A DNA stretch of 64,000 nucleotides from Nissolia schottii (GCA_003254905.1 QANU01070688.1:412425-476424), one strand, 5' to 3'; counted from the stretch's first letter, positions 50,739 through 62,740 are shown. Made by a program: numbers and translations. Notes: a model not told the origin generated them from the sequence alone.

Positions 50739-51655
50739 CTTACTATTTTCTTGTGCCCTTGAAAGACGTACTTGGTGTTTGTTTCCCCATGATCAAAGAG
50801 GTAGTGACATTCCTGCAATCCAATTCCAGTTAGTTTTGCATTCACTTTTTCTCTTTCATCTTCTTGACAAATAAGGTTATACCAAGTAACGAGCATTTCT
50901 TACTTAAATAAGATATGAAGGAGCTCAAATTACACAGCAGTAGTGCTGCTTGGCTCGAAAATTTTCATGCTCGATTTGTTCGAATTATCAATTGAAATAA
51001 TTTCATTGGATGGAGTTCCACCATTTACGGAAATCATTGGTAGGTGGTTGGGGCGAAAGAAAATCAAATGGTGATAAATTGTAAGTATATTTTTCACAAA
51101 AAAATGTGTTTTCTTGAAGACACTGGTAAGTAAGAAAATGAAGAATTATCTTCGTTGGATCAATATTATATGCTGAGATCCACTCACAATATATTTATAC
51201 TAATTTAAGAGTAAATTTTTTTTTTTTTTCATTTTAGAGGTTCTAATTCCACACATAACGTTGGCAGAGGTTTATATGCATTAATAAATTTACCTATTTA
51301 ACCGAACATGCTGGCAGCGGAGGATGTCTCCGACGCCAACGGCATCCAAGGCTGTCCAACCATTTGTCCATGTTGTTAATGCAAACCCACTAACCCTCAG
51401 AGTATCAGAAGATTCTAATACCAAACTTTGGACACCCAACCTACAAGCATGCATATGTAGTCACTATCATCAAATGCTAGCTTAATTTGAAACATTAGTG
51501 AAAATGTATGGATAAAAAATTGCATTCTTTTACACCAATAAGGATTGTGAAAGAGTGAGTGAACTGAAGACGTACCTGTGAAGTCCTAAGGATGTTGTAA
51601 GCCCACAAATTCCAGCTCCCACAATCACAATGTCTTCGGCTATTGTTGTTTCCAT

Positions 51656-53029
51656 TGTTATATATCAACCCCTTTTATTTTTATGTTACCCTGCTCTTTC
51701 CTATGCCTTTTATTTTTCTCACGAATACAAATAATAATAAGGTTGAGGGATGAGAAGCTCCGGCTAAAATGTAGTGCTAATTTGTACTGAAAAAGAAATG
51801 AATAAAACACTTTATATAGAGTTGGTGAAAGATGAAGACCACAACACTGATCCCCGATGACCAGGAGAAATATTCTTAAAATACCTTTAATGCATACTCT
51901 AAAAATATACAATGAGTCATTCATTTTAAATTGCAATGTTTAAAAATTTTAAACATCTTGAATAAAAGGATAAAGGAACACAACAAAGATTACAGAGAAC
52001 AAGAAATAATAGAATTGTATTATGAGAGTTATGTGTCTTTACATAGGAGGCTAAGCCTATTTATAGGCTGAAGACTCAACGGCCAAAACACAACGGCTAG
52101 CTAAAATTAAATTACAATCAATTAATAAGACTAAATCAAATCAAATCAATTATGATCATTAATATAAATTATTCTTAACAAAAAAATATATAAAAAAATA
52201 GAAAAAAATTAATGGTTGTTTTTATTCTTGGAGGCTACAAGACGATACAAGTATTTTTAGATGACGGTTGACATGGCTCAAGTTAGATAATTTGAGTCAA
52301 TGATTCTAAAAGTTCGATGGATTTATAAAACAACCCCGTTATTTTTACACATAAAAAATAATCATCCAATAATCACCCACTAGAGAAACAAAACATTGCA
52401 CAATAAAAAAATAAATATTACATAATAGAGAAACAAACATTGTCAAACACATAAAACAATAATATTAACATATGACTGCACAAGCACACATAAATGTTCA
52501 GTGACAATGTTTGTTTTACTGTTTTACAGTAACATTAAACTCATACGTGCACGGGCACGCTATGTTGTATAGTGCTTTTTTTTCTTTATTTTGTAATATT
52601 TATTTTTCTGTTAAATGACTATTTTTAAGATGTACAAATAACATTTTCCTCGTTAAAATGGGCAGGCGGCTATGTCTATAAGAAAACAATAAAGTTGGTT
52701 TCCAGGTATTGGGTCAATTGAGTGATGTAACAAAAATACAAAGAATTTAACATTAGATTAATTATGTTCATGAAATGTCAACCAAAAATATTAAGTCAAC
52801 CAAAAAATTATATTCATGAAATAGAGAAACAGTACCACTCTCAATTATTCTAACCTCAGTCATAACCTTAATTTAAGAATGAAACGTATACCTACTGATA
52901 CCTGATAATAATATAAACTATGCAGTTGAATTTGTCAATAATAATAATAATAATTAATAAATGCCTGGTTTTTGAGTTTGTGTACTGATTTTTATATTTT
53001 TGAATTTGTCATCTTCCGTCAATGCAACC
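51656..53029. other. Intergenic with a Copia-like LTR fragment
   Basis: About 51940-52185 resembles a Copia-type LTR in minus orientation: CCTATTTATAGGCTGAAGAC and ACAACGGCTAGCTAAAATTA are typical of such LTRs. Ends are not defined. The remainder is AT-rich, with (AAT)n at 52937-52955 and no gene. A DGTACAAATAACATTTT-type MITE end is seen near 52630-52655 without a partner. Confidence 0.35.
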
Positions 53030-53270
53030 ATGGTTAGAATGGTGTGTGGTAGTGGCATGGGAATGATGATTGCTCATGTGGTGGTGGTGGTGAAAATGGG
53101 GGGAGGGGGTGTGGCAGTAATGGTATTGGGAATGTGGTATGAGTGATGGTGCTGATGAGAATGAGGGTGTAGTGGTGGTGGGAATAATAGTGTGGGCTGT
53201 GGTGGCGGTGACTCAAGGTGGGGTTGGTGGTGGTGGGCTTAAGGTAAAGGAAGTGGTGGTAGTGGGAGTA
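53030..53270 (+). repeat. G-rich, GTGGTG-repeat minisatellite
   Basis: One strand is strongly G+T-biased, with many GTGGTGGTGG, GGGGGGAGGGGG and GGTGGGAATAA-type units of irregular length. The frame 53034-53216 on the minus strand (His/Pro-rich) is a by-product. Several closely spaced G-runs could form quadruplexes. Confidence 0.7.
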
Positions 53271-53560
53271 TAAAGATTAAATAGTCTGTAGACATTTTTG
53301 GCCAGGTTGATCTCTCAACCATCAAAACAATGTCATTTTATGGCTGACTAGAAGAGGGGAGAGAGAAAAGGATGTTGTTAACGAACACGTCAACTGCCGC
53401 TTGGAGTCTAGTGGACGGAAGAACCAATAGGTCGAATGTTTGTAAAGTTTAAGGATTGATGTGTCATTATTTTAAGTTGCTCGATCGACCAAATAGAGCA
53501 ATAGGGCAAAATCTATAGACCAAATAGGGTATTAACCCTTATTATTATTATTATTAGATA

Positions 53561-54894
53561 CTAGAATACACATATTTATCTGAATGTATTCTTTTTGAGG
53601 AAGTGTGCACAAATTAAACTTTATTTGTCACATTGCACAAACATAACAAAATGATGTGCACATACTTTACACTGATTACAGATGCACAAAAATCACATAT
53701 AATTCAAAAGTCTCGAATAAAAAAGAGTGACAAATAGTACATGAAAGATGCACCAGCATTACATGAACGATGCACAAACAATATAAGACAGATGCACAAA
53801 CATTACATGAAAGTTGCACAAACATTACATGAATGATGCACAAGCATTACAAAACAAAGTGCACAAACTTTAACTGATGAGATGCACAAACTTTAGAGTT
53901 TAATAAAAAAAATGATTGCATGAACTATACAAGTAACGATGCACAGACATTACAAGATAGATGCACAAACATTGCAGCAATCGCTTTAAATGTCAAACTC
54001 ATGCACAAACATTACACATCAGAATGCACAAACTTTGTCTGATGGGATGCACAAATTAACTTTATATTTTAATAAATAGGATTACATTAACTATTCGAGT
54101 AAAAGTACACAAATTAAACATTACAAGACAGAGGCACAAACATTACATTACAACTGCTTTAAATGGCGAACTTATGCCCAAACATTACACCACATGATGC
54201 ACAGACTTTGCCAAATACAATGCATAAACATAATACACAAAGATGCACAAATTTTATGATATAAGAAGCCAAAATAATCCAAAAGTGAAATGCACGGAAC
54301 TCATATATAGAGTGCACAAACTTCAGTAACCACAATGCACAAACATTGTACATATCTGTGCACAAACTTTATACACAAATGACTCACTAACGTTATCGAA
54401 AAACAAAAACCATTGTGAAATCGATCTTAAATCACAAACATTCGAATAAAACTTGAAGACGGATAGACGGATAGCAAATCGACGAACGAACCCTAAACCA
54501 ACAGTACAGAAACTAAATAGTGAACTCATTTCGAGTACTCACCATTGTTGGTTTTGGTGTGTGATCTTCGTTTGCATTTGGTAAAACTTGTGCAGAGAGC
54601 ACGATGGAGAGCAATGAGAGATGAGAGTCACAAGAGTGAAGAAAGAAAAGAGAAGGATGAGTTTGCAGAAGTGATGAAATGAGAAAACGAACGATTTCCA
54701 ATCCTATTTTCTCGAAAGAAAGTAGAAAGAGCGAATGTTTGAGTTTCACGTGTTGTAACGCGCGCGTGAGTGTGAGTGAGAATGTATTCACGCTAGGTGG
54801 TTATTTTATGGGGCCCACCATATATTAATACGAGTGTGTGTATGATGTATCAAATTGTGATGTACATGTAGTGGAACTAATGTCTATAATCTAG
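53561..54894. mobile_element. MULE-like element with GCACAAAC word array (long form)
   Basis: From 53606 to 54375 the word GATGCACAAACATTACA or its core GCACAAAC recurs at least thirteen times at 15-60 bp spacing. It is followed by a GA-rich stretch, GTAACGCGCGCGTGAGTGTG and GGGGCCCACC near the right side, the same order as in the 48192 and 1805 elements. Ends are weak inverted repeats: CTAGAATACACATATTTATC on the left, CTAGATTATAGACATTAGTT on the minus strand at the right. Target duplication not convincing. Open frames in the array are by-products. Confidence 0.5.
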
Positions 54895-54959
54895 TATATT
54901 AAACATTTCTTTACATTATATTCCACGATCACGACAGCAAGATAAAATGATTTGTCCAT

Positions 54960-55913
54960 ATTTAAAAAATAAAAAAGCTTGTTGTACACTATTTTTTTAT
55001 CACACTATTTTTCTATCACCAATCTATCATCACATTAAATACAAATTTTCTCTCTTTTCTCCCCCACTCTCTTCACTTTCTCACATTCCTCCTCTTCTTC
55101 TTCTTCTCCTATTCTTTTTTGTTTCTCTCTTCTCGCCTCACTCTTCTTTCATTTTTATTTCTTTTTTTTTTCTTCGTTTTATCACAAACATTTTTTTCTT
55201 CACTTGTTTAGTTTTTCTAGTTTATTTTTCTTCATTTATCACATACACTATTTTATATAATTTTTTTTCATTTTTTCTTCTTTGCAAGACATTATGGATC
55301 TCAGAGTTTTCATTTTCATATTCGTTTATGCAATTTTTCTAGTTGTTAAAAAGTTTGTGCATGCGCGTAAAAAAGTTTATGCATTATTATTCAAAAGTTT
55401 GTTCACTATTGTTCAAAAGATTTTGCATATGAACACCAAAGTTTTCTTCTTCGTAATTGTTTTCATTTTTCGTTTCCATCATATTTTTGTTTCTGGTTGT
55501 TCAAAAGTTTGTTCATGTGTGTAAAATAAGTTTATGCATTATTGTTCAAAAATTTGTGCACGTGAGTACTAAAATTTTCTTATTCTTCATTTTTGATCTT
55601 ATTATTTGTTTCTACTTGTTAAAAATTTTGTCAACATTAGTTCAAAAGTTTGTGTATTTGCTTTAAAATATTTATGCATAGTAGCAAGTGAGTCCACACA
55701 CTTAGAGTGTGAGTAAGGAGCAAGAGAGCACAACAGTTATCTTTTACTATTTAATGCACCATAAGTCTGATTTAATTTAGTTTTGCATATGACACATGTT
55801 TGTACATGTATGTAGAAAAAATTTGCGCATATGCATGCAAAAGTTTGTGCATTCAGTACTTGTGTGTAGTGGTTGTATGGTAGCAATAAAATCGATGCAC
55901 ATCTAATATTACT
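54960..55913 (+). mobile_element. MULE-like element with GCACAAAC word array (copy 2)
   Basis: Homologous over its right two thirds to the minus strand of 22685-23339. Shared stretches include AGAGTTTTCATTTTCAT, CAAAGTTTTCTTCTT, TCATATTTTTGTTTCT and GTTCAAAAGTTTGT, in the same order, and both end with TAATGCACC- or CTAATATTAC-like termini. The word AAAAGTTTGTGCAT recurs about nine times. A T/C-rich block (55035-55260) precedes it. No transposase; open frames are low complexity. The left end is approximate. Confidence 0.6.
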
Positions 55914-56168
55914 ATTTTAGAAAATATTAATTTTGGTGTAATAAATTCAACCATTCATGGAAATTTATTATGAGCTGAATGGTGCGGCTTATCCGAAACA
56001 TGGATGGAACCCGAGTTGATATGATTGGTAGTGTTTTGTTATTTTATGAGCTTTGGCCTCTTTTCCTCATAAAAGTAAAAGAAGACACAATAATAAGGAT
56101 TTATTACATATATATATATATATATATATTTCTCCCAAATGATTTATATCTCATAATATATTTTATAT
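55914..56168. other. Intergenic, with a (TA)n microsatellite
   Basis: No gene. (TA)n at about 56108-56131. Confidence 0.6.
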
Positions 56169-56395
56169 AAAAAATTTACATTTGTATGGGTCTAGATCTA
56201 AAATTGCTACACTTGTAGCAATTTCAGACCCTTTAAAAAAAGTCTGAAATTGTGGCGATTTCAGATTTTTTTTAATGTCTGAAATCGTCACACTCTGTGA
56301 CGATTTTAGACTTTTTTCTTTTTTTAAAAAAAACCTGAAATTGTCACAGAGTATGACAATTTTAGACTTAAATCCATACAATTATAAATTTATCT
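56169..56395. mobile_element. TIR element made of four consecutive hairpins
   Basis: The ends are inverted: TTGTATGGGTCTAGATCTAA on the left and TTGTATGGATTTAAGTCTAA on the minus strand at the right, with AAATTT-A flanks on both. Inside are four stem-loops in a row. They are AAATTGCTACA/TGTAGCAATTT; TCTGAAAT/ATTTCAGA; GTCTGAAATCGTCACA/TGTGACGATTTTAGAC (one mismatch); and AAATTGTCA/TGACAATTT. The stem sequences are variants of one another (GAAAT-G-CA). No coding frame is believable. Target duplication not resolved. Confidence 0.65.
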
Positions 56396-57763
56396 TTCGA
56401 TCTATATTTTAAAATGCAAGTTATTCTACCCCATCTAAAAGTAAAAGGCCCAGTAATAACAGTATGAACTTGGCACAATAATGTGATACAATAATAGCAA
56501 GAATGACGTGGACGCATGCATATTATACTTTACAGCAAAAAAGATGAAAACAAACCCTCTAGAACTATCTCTCTCTATAGTATGACCAATAAAAAATATT
56601 GAGAGATCTAATTCATTCATGAGTCTAGAATTAATTTATATATTTTAATAAATAATAATTAATATTTTATTTTTTATTGAATTCTTTAAAATATTAAGTG
56701 TCAGTAGTTAAAGTGTACAAGTTGATATTTAGATTCATGGATTAGGTCTCTCAAACATTACTCGTAATGAGATATGATTTAAAGACTTGACTCATGAATC
56801 TAAATAGGTCTTCCAAGCATTACTCTATGTATAATATAATATATATTAAATAAAAAACTTTTACTAAAATAACAAACTTCCATTATCTCTTTAGTGCCAT
56901 AGTTTTATTTTTATTTTTCAAATGCTTCTTACAATTTTATGTATATCTTTTTCCTTTAAAATAAATTATTTATAAAAACAACATAACGACACTTAAATAT
57001 TAAAAATAATATATTAGATCCAACATTAATGAGATTTGACCTCCTTCATTATGGATTAGTCGAAGATCTGTAGCTCTACTCCATGCATGAATAGTATCAA
57101 TATCTAAGCATCTTTCATATCAAAGACTAACATTATCAATGTTATAGTTTGAAGAATGTATTATGCTTCATTTTACGATAAATCTAAATATTTTCTTTAT
57201 TTGTAAAACCCTCCTTTAAACAAAATCTCACAAAAAGAAACGAAAACATCCATAAAAGATAAAGAAAACACTATAAAAAGGAACAAAACTACAATCATAA
57301 AAAGGATCGAAAACACTACAAAGGGAAACAAAACACAAAAAAATTCTAAATAAATAAAAAGAAAATGTGGTTGGATTGCCAAAAAAAAAATGATGGTTGT
57401 CCCACTCTTCTCACAATATATGTATTGATGTAGATGTTATTTGATAAAATATATTAAATAATGAAGTGATATAATTTAAAGCCATAATTTTTATATGAAG
57501 TTTTTTTTTAGTCTTTTCAAGTATTTGCAGCCAAAAGTAGTAATTAATCCCTTCGTGTACTATAAATCTATTTAAGGGGTAGATGACTAGATGACAGTCA
57601 TGAGTTTTGAAGCTACTTTATGCATTTTATATAAAGTTTTAATTACTCAAAAAATATAATGATGAAAAATACAATTTATCAAGATAAAATTTTAAAAGTA
57701 AAAAAAAAATCATAAAAAAAGTAGTAACCAATAAAAACATATTAAATATGTTGCGTGTATTAT
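56396..57763. other. AT-rich intergenic DNA
   Basis: No supported gene. TTAGATTCATGGATTAGGTC and related words at 56590-56820 recur in both orientations, probably a decayed MITE. Confidence 0.4.
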
Positions 57764-57781
57764 ATTCATAGATTAACTAAC

Positions 57782-57962
57782 CACCTGATGTGGCATAGAT
57801 GAACATCACTTTGTCCCTTAACCATGATTTTGGGGGTTTGATTCCTGCCCATGAGAATGGAATCTCACTTGTGGCCATCAGACTACCACTTCTTGTGGTG
57901 TTAGTTATTACAAAAAGATTAGTCATTGACTTCGTCGGTGAATAACTTGGTCAAGAGCAAAA
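57782..57962 (+). mobile_element. tRNA-derived SINE (second family)
   Basis: A-box-like GATGTGGCATAGATGAA (57787-57803) and B-box-like GGGGTTTGATTCCTGCC (57833-57849). Flanked by an 18-bp duplication with two mismatches: ATTCATAGATTAACTAAC (57764-57781) and ATTCATGGATTAAATAAC (57963-57980). The body has no similarity to the SINE at 24630 that I can see. Confidence 0.75.
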
Positions 57963-57980
57963 ATTCATGGATTAAATAAC

Positions 57981-59480
57981 TATTAATCCAAAATTCAAAA
58001 GTAACTGAGTTTGTAAAATGAGGAGAAAATATTATTTTCTCTCTTGTTGTTTGGCTGGATAAAAAAAATGAGAAGAAGAAAAATTTAGTTAAATAAAAAT
58101 GATTTTATTATCCTTATTTTTATGATAAAAAAGAATAATATAAATATATAATTTTAATTTTATAATACTAATTAACTCTCACTTCATTTTCTTCTCACAT
58201 TAGAACAAAAACTTTTTTTTATAAGATCCACTATAAAGCTTTCTTTTCTTCCATTTTCTCTTGTTAATTAAACAATAGAAAATCATCTTGTTTACTCGTT
58301 TTCTCATTCCTCATTTCTTTCCTCTTGTTTTCTACCCATCCAAACAATGGGATAAAGAGGGTTTAAAAATTTTATCTTATAACTAATAACCAATATTCAC
58401 GGGCACAAAAATAAGATGACTATTGTTATTTGTGCAATTTTGATCGACATTCTTACAATATAAAAATTATGAAGTTCTTTTACTCAGTAAACTTAATAGT
58501 TTAAACTTTTAAATGAAATAATATTTTAGATGATATCGAAATTTTAATATCAATATTATAACGTCGGTCATTAGTGTCCCCATTTTCTCATTATTATCCA
58601 CACCTGATGTTGATGTGTCAGGCTTCATAATGCCTTTTTTGTGTGGTGTGAGTTTGGTAATGTCAGTAGTCAATCCTAAAAGCAATACTCATTTAATTAT
58701 TTATGCCAAAAAGGATATTTTTTTTCTGTCTAGTTTTTGTTATATTTTTAAATAAAAATTTATCTAACATTATTTATTATTTAAAATAAATTAAAAAATT
58801 ATTAAATATATTTTTTATAAATTTATTTTTGTTATTTTTTATACTTTTAATAACATTTAATTATTATAATACTTATTATTTAAAATTAATTTTGTATACA
58901 CACTTTTTATTTTCCTTATTTTAGTGTCATTAAATAATTTTTTAAATTATGATTTTTTTTTTTTGAAAATGATAACAGAAAGGGAACTAATAAAGCAAAA
59001 CGCACTACCAAAAGGGAACTAACAAAGCAAAACGCACTATCATCAATAATTGTATTGCAATCGTAAATCCACAACCACCACAGCCCGGCAGATAACGCTT
59101 CTGCTATGTAAACCCCTTCAAAGCAAATGCGGATTAAACCCTTCTTCCACTGTCTCTGTCTTTTCGGTACAAATCTCATTGTGCCATTTCTCATTTCCAC
59201 AATTTCATTTTCTAAGCGATTTTAAGAAGGGATTCTGTGGCCTTCAGTAGAACTTTCGGTTGCTGGAAGTCGAGGTTTGTTTCTCCGACTACTTTATTCC
59301 ATTTCAACATAGTTAAAATTCTTTTCAGTGATATTCTGCATATAATTAAACTCTTTTTAAGATATTTGGATAATTCTTCAAATACTTTTTAGACATTAGA
59401 AAATAAAAACTGTATGAAAAAAAAAAGGAAATGTTTTTCTCCCTTAACTTTGTACTGATTTATTTTTATTTTTGACGTAA
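57981..59480. other. Intergenic, with MITE- and retroposon-like debris
   Basis: 58040-58350 has inverted ends TTGTTTGGCTGGATAAAA and TTGTTTGGATGGGTAGAAAA, probably a MITE. On the minus strand, 59230-58952 ends in an A-run (T-run 58952-58964), as in a retroposed copy. It contains a directly repeated GGGAACTAA-AAAGCAAAACG unit (58982 and 59019) and an open frame of 94 codons with no known motif. Confidence 0.4.
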
Positions 59481-59790
59481 TTTATTTCAAAGCTCTGTTG
59501 AAATCCATGGTACCAAAAAGAGAAAGTGAAAACTGAATTTGCTAAAATGGAATTGAGATAATGAGAAAATGATTGCAAACTAAAAGTGGTGCTGACCTAT
59601 ATATAGGCTCATGATAACTACTAATCATTAGTTAATTAGCTAAATTATTAGGTAATCCTAACTAACTATTACAATTATCAAATCACAATTATAATTATCA
59701 ATTACTTCAAGTATATATTCTAATAAGCTCCGTAAATTATTTTGGAGTTTGACCATTAGAAATAGTGATGGAACCCTAATTTTGGTGAAT
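59480..59790 (-). mobile_element. LTR-like fragment
   Basis: CCTATATATAGG with flanking AACTAACTATTACAATTATC is the kind of TATA region and AT-rich end seen in Copia-type LTRs read on the minus strand. Limits and target duplication not determined; broken. Confidence 0.3.
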
Positions 59791-60960
59791 TTTCTTCTTC
59801 TTCTTCTTCTTATATTGCCGTCAAAACTCCATTATTAGCAAAACTGGCTAATCTAATTTAGAGTGTTCTAGTTACTCCTTCTGACACAATTTTTTTTTCT
59901 TCAAGCTTTGAACATGAGACCTTGTAAAAAGGAGTACGAACTTGGCTCTCATTCAATTATCCATGTCGTGGTCTAACTTTGGTGAGTTGACTTTGCATTG
60001 TGTTTACCTCAAGTTAATTGTTTTAATTGAAATGAGATAGGATCGATTAAAGGAATACAGGTTATAAATGGCACAAATAAAGTCTTACAAAAATAAATAA
60101 TTATAAGTGTAACAAAACAAAAGACAAAGGGGGTTTAAAGTGATTCAACTTAAAGCTTACGTCTACTACCAAATATGACAAACAAAAATATTATAAAGAT
60201 ATAAAAATGATTACACTTCACTCAAAATCCAAATCCTAAATAGACTTAAAATATCTCACAATATATTTTCACTAGTATATAATTCAATACAAAGAGAAAA
60301 AAACAAAATAAGCAAAACAAATTCTTCTTTGCCAAATGGTTTGAGGCACAAACGTAAAGGTGATACTTTAAGGAGTTACAAAGCTTGTTCTATATATAGC
60401 TTCAAATGCAAGTGCCAAGTGAAAGCATAAATGCTCTCAACCAATATTGCAGACAAAGGTTGAAAATCAATTTCCACATGTGCACTAATACATGATGTGC
60501 AACAATAATGGAAGCGTAGCTTGTCCACTGAAGTTATCCAAAGCAAGGAGGAGTCTCCGTTGGACCGGGTAATTTCCAAGTCTAACTTGGTCTCTGCATC
60601 AGAGTCACTCATTTTGTAATGGATGGCTGAGATTGATTGAGTCTAATTTATCTTTTCCACTCACAAGGGGATCAACACTAAAATTGTGGATTTACAAATA
60701 CAGTACTGCAAAAATATTTAACTTGTTACTAAGGATAAAAAATACAAGCACTAATATTGTAATTGGTGATTACTTAATTGTTAATAATAAATTTCGAGTG
60801 ACCGCTGATTTTTTTTTATAACTTTTTACTGGTAGTGAAAATCAAAATTTATTGCTCTAACTTATTATACATGAATCATGTAAAGGATAATTAGTGAATA
60901 CTTAACAAGTAATACATATTTTTTTGGGGGCATCTTTTTAACGCCGTCTGAAGAAGTTTT
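59791..60960. other. Intergenic; one unassigned open frame
   Basis: The minus frame 60612-60376 (78 aa, start MSDSDAETKLDLEITRSNG) has mixed amino-acid composition, unlike the low-complexity frames around it, but I recognise no family. It could be an exon, a gene fragment or chance. Confidence 0.3.
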
Positions 60961-62130
60961 CCGGCAAGGTGGCCGCCATCTCTCTTGCCTCCCCTGCTAG
61001 CGCCATCACCCCCCCCTCTTTGGTGATCTCCTCCACTGCGCCCATCAACCACCAACACAAGCCGCCACCACCATCAACCACTGCCTCCGTCAACCACCAT
61101 CACCATAAAAGTGTAAGATGCGTGTCTAAGATTTATACACATCTCATAAAAAAGAAGATTTATACACCAAAAAGCATTGAAAACAAAATAATGTCACTGC
61201 CAGCCCCTAATTCCATGTGAAGCAACATACTTTTGGCACTCAATAAAATAACACTAGTAGCAAAAAACAAGTTCAAGCAATGTTAACTACAACCCCCAAT
61301 TTCAATTCAAAGCAGCAGATCTATGGCATAATGTAAAAAACACCAAACGCAGGTAGAAGAAAGTTGAGTCACCCAATATTTACTGGCACCGTGCAACAGC
61401 TTGACGACACCGAATCAAACACCAAAATGCATAATAAACAACATCATCAATCTTATTCCCATTTTTATTTCATCATCATAAACAGTTCCAAAATTCAGAC
61501 AATTTATTAATAATCATCCTCAATAACAATAAAGTAAAATAAAAAATCAAAAGAATATACAACACAAGCCTAAAAAAAAATTTACTTTACAAAAAAAAAA
61601 CTTTGGAAGCTTAGTGAAAAGGAAAAAAGATGAATAAATATAGATTTCTAAATGAATACAAGCAGGTGTTACAAAGTATAGAAATTTGAAGCATATTTGA
61701 AGTAGAAGCAGATCCGAAGTAAAAGCAGACTTCAGATCTGAAGTAGAAAAGAGATAAAAAAACGAAGATAGTGCAGGAGAGACGGCGACGAGGTTGGAGG
61801 TTGGCTCTGGGATGACGAATTCAGAGGTGTGCTACTGGTATGGAGGGAGTCACCGGTGGGGGAGAGGTCGACAACATGGATGGACTTGTCGGCAGAGGAG
61901 CGGAGGGGTCTCGGGCTCAATTGCAGTGACAGAAAGGCGGAGAAGGTTCCAGAGTCAATGTCAGCGTCGCCTCGGGTGCTCAGATCTACACCACTGCCAC
62001 CATTGCAAATTGATCTTCAATCTAACGATCCACAGACTCAAGGTCCTTACTACGTCGTCGCCACGCGTTGCCGCATCTATCGGGTATGTTGGGGTCGGTG
62101 GCGACATTGATGACCTCTACTGAAGAGGTC
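60961..62130. other. GC-rich islands of possible gene-fragment origin
   Basis: 60961-61110 (His/Pro-rich plus frame, no ATG start) and 61780-62120 (several overlapping frames) are clearly richer in GC than their surroundings. I recognise no protein. The region between them is AT-rich. Given the ribosomal-protein and cyclophilin fragments just downstream, these may also be captured exon pieces. Confidence 0.3.
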
Positions 62131-62740
62131 GTGCATGAGAGCAGTGTGTAAAGAAGTGGATTTGCAATAGACTGAATTATATAAATAATAGAATAATTTT
62201 GTATATTTTCTGTATTTGTGGTGTTTGAATTATAAGAAAATGGATAGTGATGGAAAACCTTTTTAAGGAAGGAGATGACTAGTGAGAAAGAATATCCTAA
62301 GAGAGAGGGGTAGGATTAGCCCATACAATTTTCCATGCTTTCTAATTCCCCTCTTCCCTCTATTTATAATAAATTTGGCTCCACTAATTCGGCCAATTCT
62401 TAATTCGGACCTTTATTTACTTAGGTCCGTTACAATACTTTCCCCTTTAAAAATGGACCTTGTCCTCAAGGTCCCAAAAATAAAAATTTTCACCCGGATC
62501 CCATTGCATAAATTGTAAATTGCTGAAGGGGTCTTTATCAATTGGGCCAATTTTAGGTATTTTCATAAAAGTTTCCCTTGTGATAGCAACCCACGTCTTG
62601 ACTCTTGTTTTTGTAAAGGAAGTGCCATCCACCACAGACAAAAAACAAAGCTCCTTCTTTAGCAGGTCGTCTTGTGCTTGGCTTAAGCACTCCTTTCTTA
62701 GCAGGCTCAAGTGTATATGCCCCAGTTGAGTAGAAGAGCT
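62131..62740 (-). mobile_element. Gypsy-like retroelement remnant with LTR-like part
   Basis: On the minus strand the end of a Ty3/Gypsy-type polyprotein is suggested by the terminal DLEDKVHF (62471-62448). Downstream comes an LTR-like region with TTTATTATAAATAGAGGG. Only a piece remains and it is broken; family assignment rests on that short motif. Older than the neighbouring solo LTR, judging by decay. Confidence 0.4.

Larger units (their letters stand above)
49583..51655 (-). pseudogene. FAD-dependent monooxygenase (MO1/CTF2-type) pseudogene
   Basis: Exon 1 (51655-51576) gives METTIAEDIVIVGAGICGL, a clean FAD dinucleotide-binding GxGxxG. Exon 2 (51440-51294) gives NGWTALDAVGVGDILRCQH. The last exon (50092-49608) gives LMFGNISKGNVCVAGDAFHP and APDLGQAGCCALEDGVVLAR, the second FAD-binding motif. 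The middle of the protein, normally over 150 residues containing the substrate region, is absent: 50103-51290 holds transposon-like DNA and a gap instead. At the 3' end the frame stops at 49608 after WQVRF, while SDFDSGKLYSS with a stop at 49583 follows in another frame, so a small frameshift removed the normal C-terminus. Family members hydroxylate small aromatic or salicylate-like compounds. This copy should be dead. The 31-N gap might hide some sequence but is too short for the missing part. Confidence 0.8.

Noticed and set aside
50931-50945. Right end of the CACTA element (CAGCAGTAGTG)
   Set aside because: Only CACTACT and a loose AATTTGA match the left end, and the flanking 3 bp (CTG against AAC) are not a target duplication.
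54947-55524. Plus-strand frames of 131 and 80 codons rich in Phe, Ser and Ile
   Set aside because: They are low-complexity translations of T-rich transposon DNA and the repeated AAGTTTGTGCAT word.
53606-55700. Repeated words separated by unique sequence, resembling a CRISPR array
   Set aside because: Spacing is irregular, the word is short and degenerate, there are no cas genes, and the DNA is clearly plant nuclear.
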